Below, in pieces: positions 45,501-45,919 of a DNA stretch of 45,919 bases. The notes under the pieces are model-generated. The model was given only the letters and a program-made list of their open reading frames with translations, was not told the origin of the DNA and ran no database searches. The stretch is from assembly GCA_030648295.1 (NCBI GenBank), contig JAUSID010000010.1:1-45919 (forward strand), given 5' to 3'. Each line of letters begins with the position of its first letter. Position 1 is the first letter of the stretch. Both the position numbers and the translations under genes were made by a program. The DNA comes from Opitutaceae bacterium (lineage in GTDB: Bacteria; Verrucomicrobiota; Verrucomicrobiia; Opitutales; Opitutaceae).

Positions 45501-45708
45501 CCGTCCCGAGCAGACGCAGTTCGATCTTTCGCTGACGTGGAAGCTGACCAGCCAGGTGTCGCTCTACGTCCAGGGCCGCAACATCACCAGGCAGCCGGTG
45601 AAGTGGATGGAGTCGCCCCCGGGGGTCTTGGAGGGTCAATCCCCGGCGTTGCGACAGTTCCAGGAATACGGTGCCAACTGGGTTTTCGGTGTCCGGGGAA
45701 CCTTTTAG
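42562..45708 (+). CDS. TonB-dependent receptor with N-terminal carboxypeptidase-regulatory-like domain
   Basis: A 1048-residue outer-membrane receptor. Signal peptide (1-32, LAAHAQ), a CarboxypepD_reg-like beta-sandwich (about 37-113: GTIQGRVYNPVTKEYVRNAEVRL... NGSFRFNNV-type turn), the linker VVQLSAFTVSTERE, plug domain (MDIITSVSSDIFGDVTDGNVGEFLKYLPGVDLDYV, ...IESIEINRTRGADADAS), and a beta-barrel ending GVRGTF. This SusC-like N-terminal domain distinguishes it from the EF-hand receptor at 7628-10804; both probably import oligosaccharides or metal complexes. The ligand is unknown. ATG 42562 is clear and the 27 codons upstream in frame (from 42535) are excluded. A strong terminator ends the transcript. 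The antisense frame is open almost throughout (42493-45639) but is not a gene. Confidence 0.94.
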   Translation: MQFEVRLLPFWLKLGALIIGATGLTLAAHAQASATGTIQGRVYNPVTKEYVRNAEVRLEGTNQATYTENDGSFRFNNVAGGEAALSVNFTGYNPVKESFTVTPGQTVVREINLTSTAGEAKSKDGVVQLSAFTVSTEREGNAKAIMEQRRSMDIITSVSSDIFGDVTDGNVGEFLKYLPGVDLDYVESEARGPKLGGMEGQYVGVSFDGIKTASADANRGGGDASRATSFEGFSITSIESIEINRTRGADADASSPAGTINMKTRRAFDRKGRRMGANFSLNFNAEEFTIHKRWGPDENQNYKWKPNLSLEYSESFLNQRLGILLSASRANSYTEQYSFSNSYNRNATAADPRRHVIRQVGFKDGPKEIQKDAMMLTADFKATPRLVLSFNAIYTYTEGEFWNRTFDFVAANDNANVNNGRSTVGGDGLLTVIGTRAPTGNVNNVARINNGSGSSSKLTYTRTFAPKFEYKLDAWTFDGAIAFSRSVNNYEALERGFTEAESLNLPSSFIATRPHPESWEWNIRQTSGPDWYDLANWTGGTRVENSAREWATEIWNAQLNARWVLPFLRRFPTAIKFGGKWNEESRDNNNEDAMSIWRYIGPGGDVMTGSNATTGVPTITTSGNWANLGFVAPHEFDTGTTNGMTVFNINGVQGMPPRADRNRIAQLFKSSPDLFVNVGTPDNYYNSFIAPKRDFVQTVTAGYTQADVRVTPKLQLRGGVRWERTENTLTEWDPRLRDEVVAAGFPVNTSGRATTFDGLRYQYQSQPRVDRESRYDNMFPSASLKYYILRNFEFQAGYTKAIGRPPIDHLTGLWNVIEDANGVTQRVDAPNPALLPEHIKKYDARLAYYFGGRTPGEVSVAVSQADIANLFETYDYTAEEFGVNDPELADYTFRSRRNSENVRRLRNMEFSYRQTLGFLPDLFRGTSVNVAYTRSYQSARRNGLAPHRITSRLGYAYRRFNGSLGMVWFDDRPDGIYGRFRPEQTQFDLSLTWKLTSQVSLYVQGRNITRQPVKWMESPPGVLEGQSPALRQFQEYGANWVFGVRGTF

Positions 45709-45732
45709 TCACCGTCCCTGATAAATGCGAAT

Positions 45733-45763
45733 AAAGCGCCAGCCGAAGGGCTGGCGCTTTTTT
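45733..45763 (+). terminator. Rho-independent terminator of the second TonB receptor gene
   Basis: A 12-bp stem AAAGCGCCAGCC (45733-45744), loop GAAG, GGCTGGCGCTTT (45749-45760), then TTT. It starts 25 bases after the stop codon. Confidence 0.95.
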
Positions 45764-45844
45764 GTCGTTGCGCGTGGCCGTCGCCAGCGAAGCAATCCAC
45801 CCCGCGTGACTCGCGTGGCCGGAGCCAGTCGAGCGCACGCCGCC

Positions 45845-45919
45845 ATGACCGAAACCAAACGCCCGCCCGCTTTCCTGCGCCCGCCTGTCCTCGCCGCCGC
45901 GCTCGTGGCCGCGGTGGCG
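45845..45919 (+). CDS. Start of an exported or membrane protein, cut by the window end
   Basis: ATG 45845 begins an open frame of 25 codons that runs off the window. The visible part, MTETKRPPAFLRPPVLAAAL followed by more Ala/Val, has a positively charged, Pro-rich N-terminus and a hydrophobic segment, typical of a signal peptide or first membrane helix. It comes 80 bases after the receptor's terminator. Nothing more can be said of its function. Confidence 0.55.
   Translation, partial: MTETKRPPAFLRPPVLAAALVAAVA

Noticed and set aside
42493-45639. A 1048-codon open frame antisense to the second TonB receptor
   Set aside because: It mirrors the receptor codon for codon, has an Arg/Gly/Asp-biased composition typical of antisense reading in GC-rich DNA, no motif, and the sense gene is unmistakable.

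Overview
The window reads as a chromosomal segment of a GC-rich Gram-negative bacterium of the Verrucomicrobiota, most likely an Opitutaceae relative. The evidence is compositional and by protein type: two very large TonB-dependent receptors, a DUF1592-type cytochrome with its DUF1552 partner, an ADOP-type duplicated permease, secreted proteins with a C-terminal 'NDNW' domain, and many palindromic intergenic repeats. No rRNA, tRNA, CRISPR array, phage or transposase gene was seen.

Layout. 1-3100: a 20-unit heptanucleotide repeat, then a minus-strand pair for uptake and oxidation of a C4 hydroxy-dicarboxylate (DASS-family anion transporter and TtuC/DmlA-type dehydrogenase, with a 4-base ATGA overlap) and a short-period repeat in front of it. 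3241-5784: ADOP permease. 5785-6660: repeat-rich DNA that also holds a tiny basic-protein gene needing a -1 slip in an A7 run, followed by a strong terminator. 6680-12678 (minus): broken pectate-lyase-like gene, TonB receptor with an EF-hand, fucose-isomerase-like protein. 12938-14029: enolase-superfamily dipeptide epimerase. 14080-16453 (minus): two paralogous BON-domain lipoproteins that share a 5' leader. 16556-17332: SDR oxidoreductase. 17407-18030: decayed UdgX-type uracil-DNA glycosylase. 18445-23572: monomeric class II ribonucleotide reductase, RlmM-like and TrmH/SpoU methyltransferases and a Uma2-family protein.

23716-28760 is the most distinctive block: a sigma-54-dependent response regulator, a near-consensus -24/-12 promoter in front of a secreted Thr/Gly-rich coiled-coil protein with its own terminator, an outer-membrane barrel protein, and a membrane histidine kinase 10 bases behind it. 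It looks like a self-contained envelope-sensing circuit.

28837-33666: eight-bladed PQQ-type propeller protein, a small membrane protein, and a fragment of saccharopine dehydrogenase beside an intact ALDH7-type aminoadipate-semialdehyde dehydrogenase (a partly lost lysine-catabolic pair). 33958-37934: DUF1592 cytochrome and DUF1552 Tat protein. 38031-39965 (minus): GH2 glycosidase. 39966-40488: REP-like repeat cluster. 40489-42351: TMTC-like membrane/TPR protein. 42562-45708: second TonB receptor with terminator. 45845 onward: the first 25 codons of a gene that continues beyond the window.

All functional calls come from reading motifs by eye; no database search was possible. Most start codons are judgements, because Shine-Dalgarno sequences are weak here.
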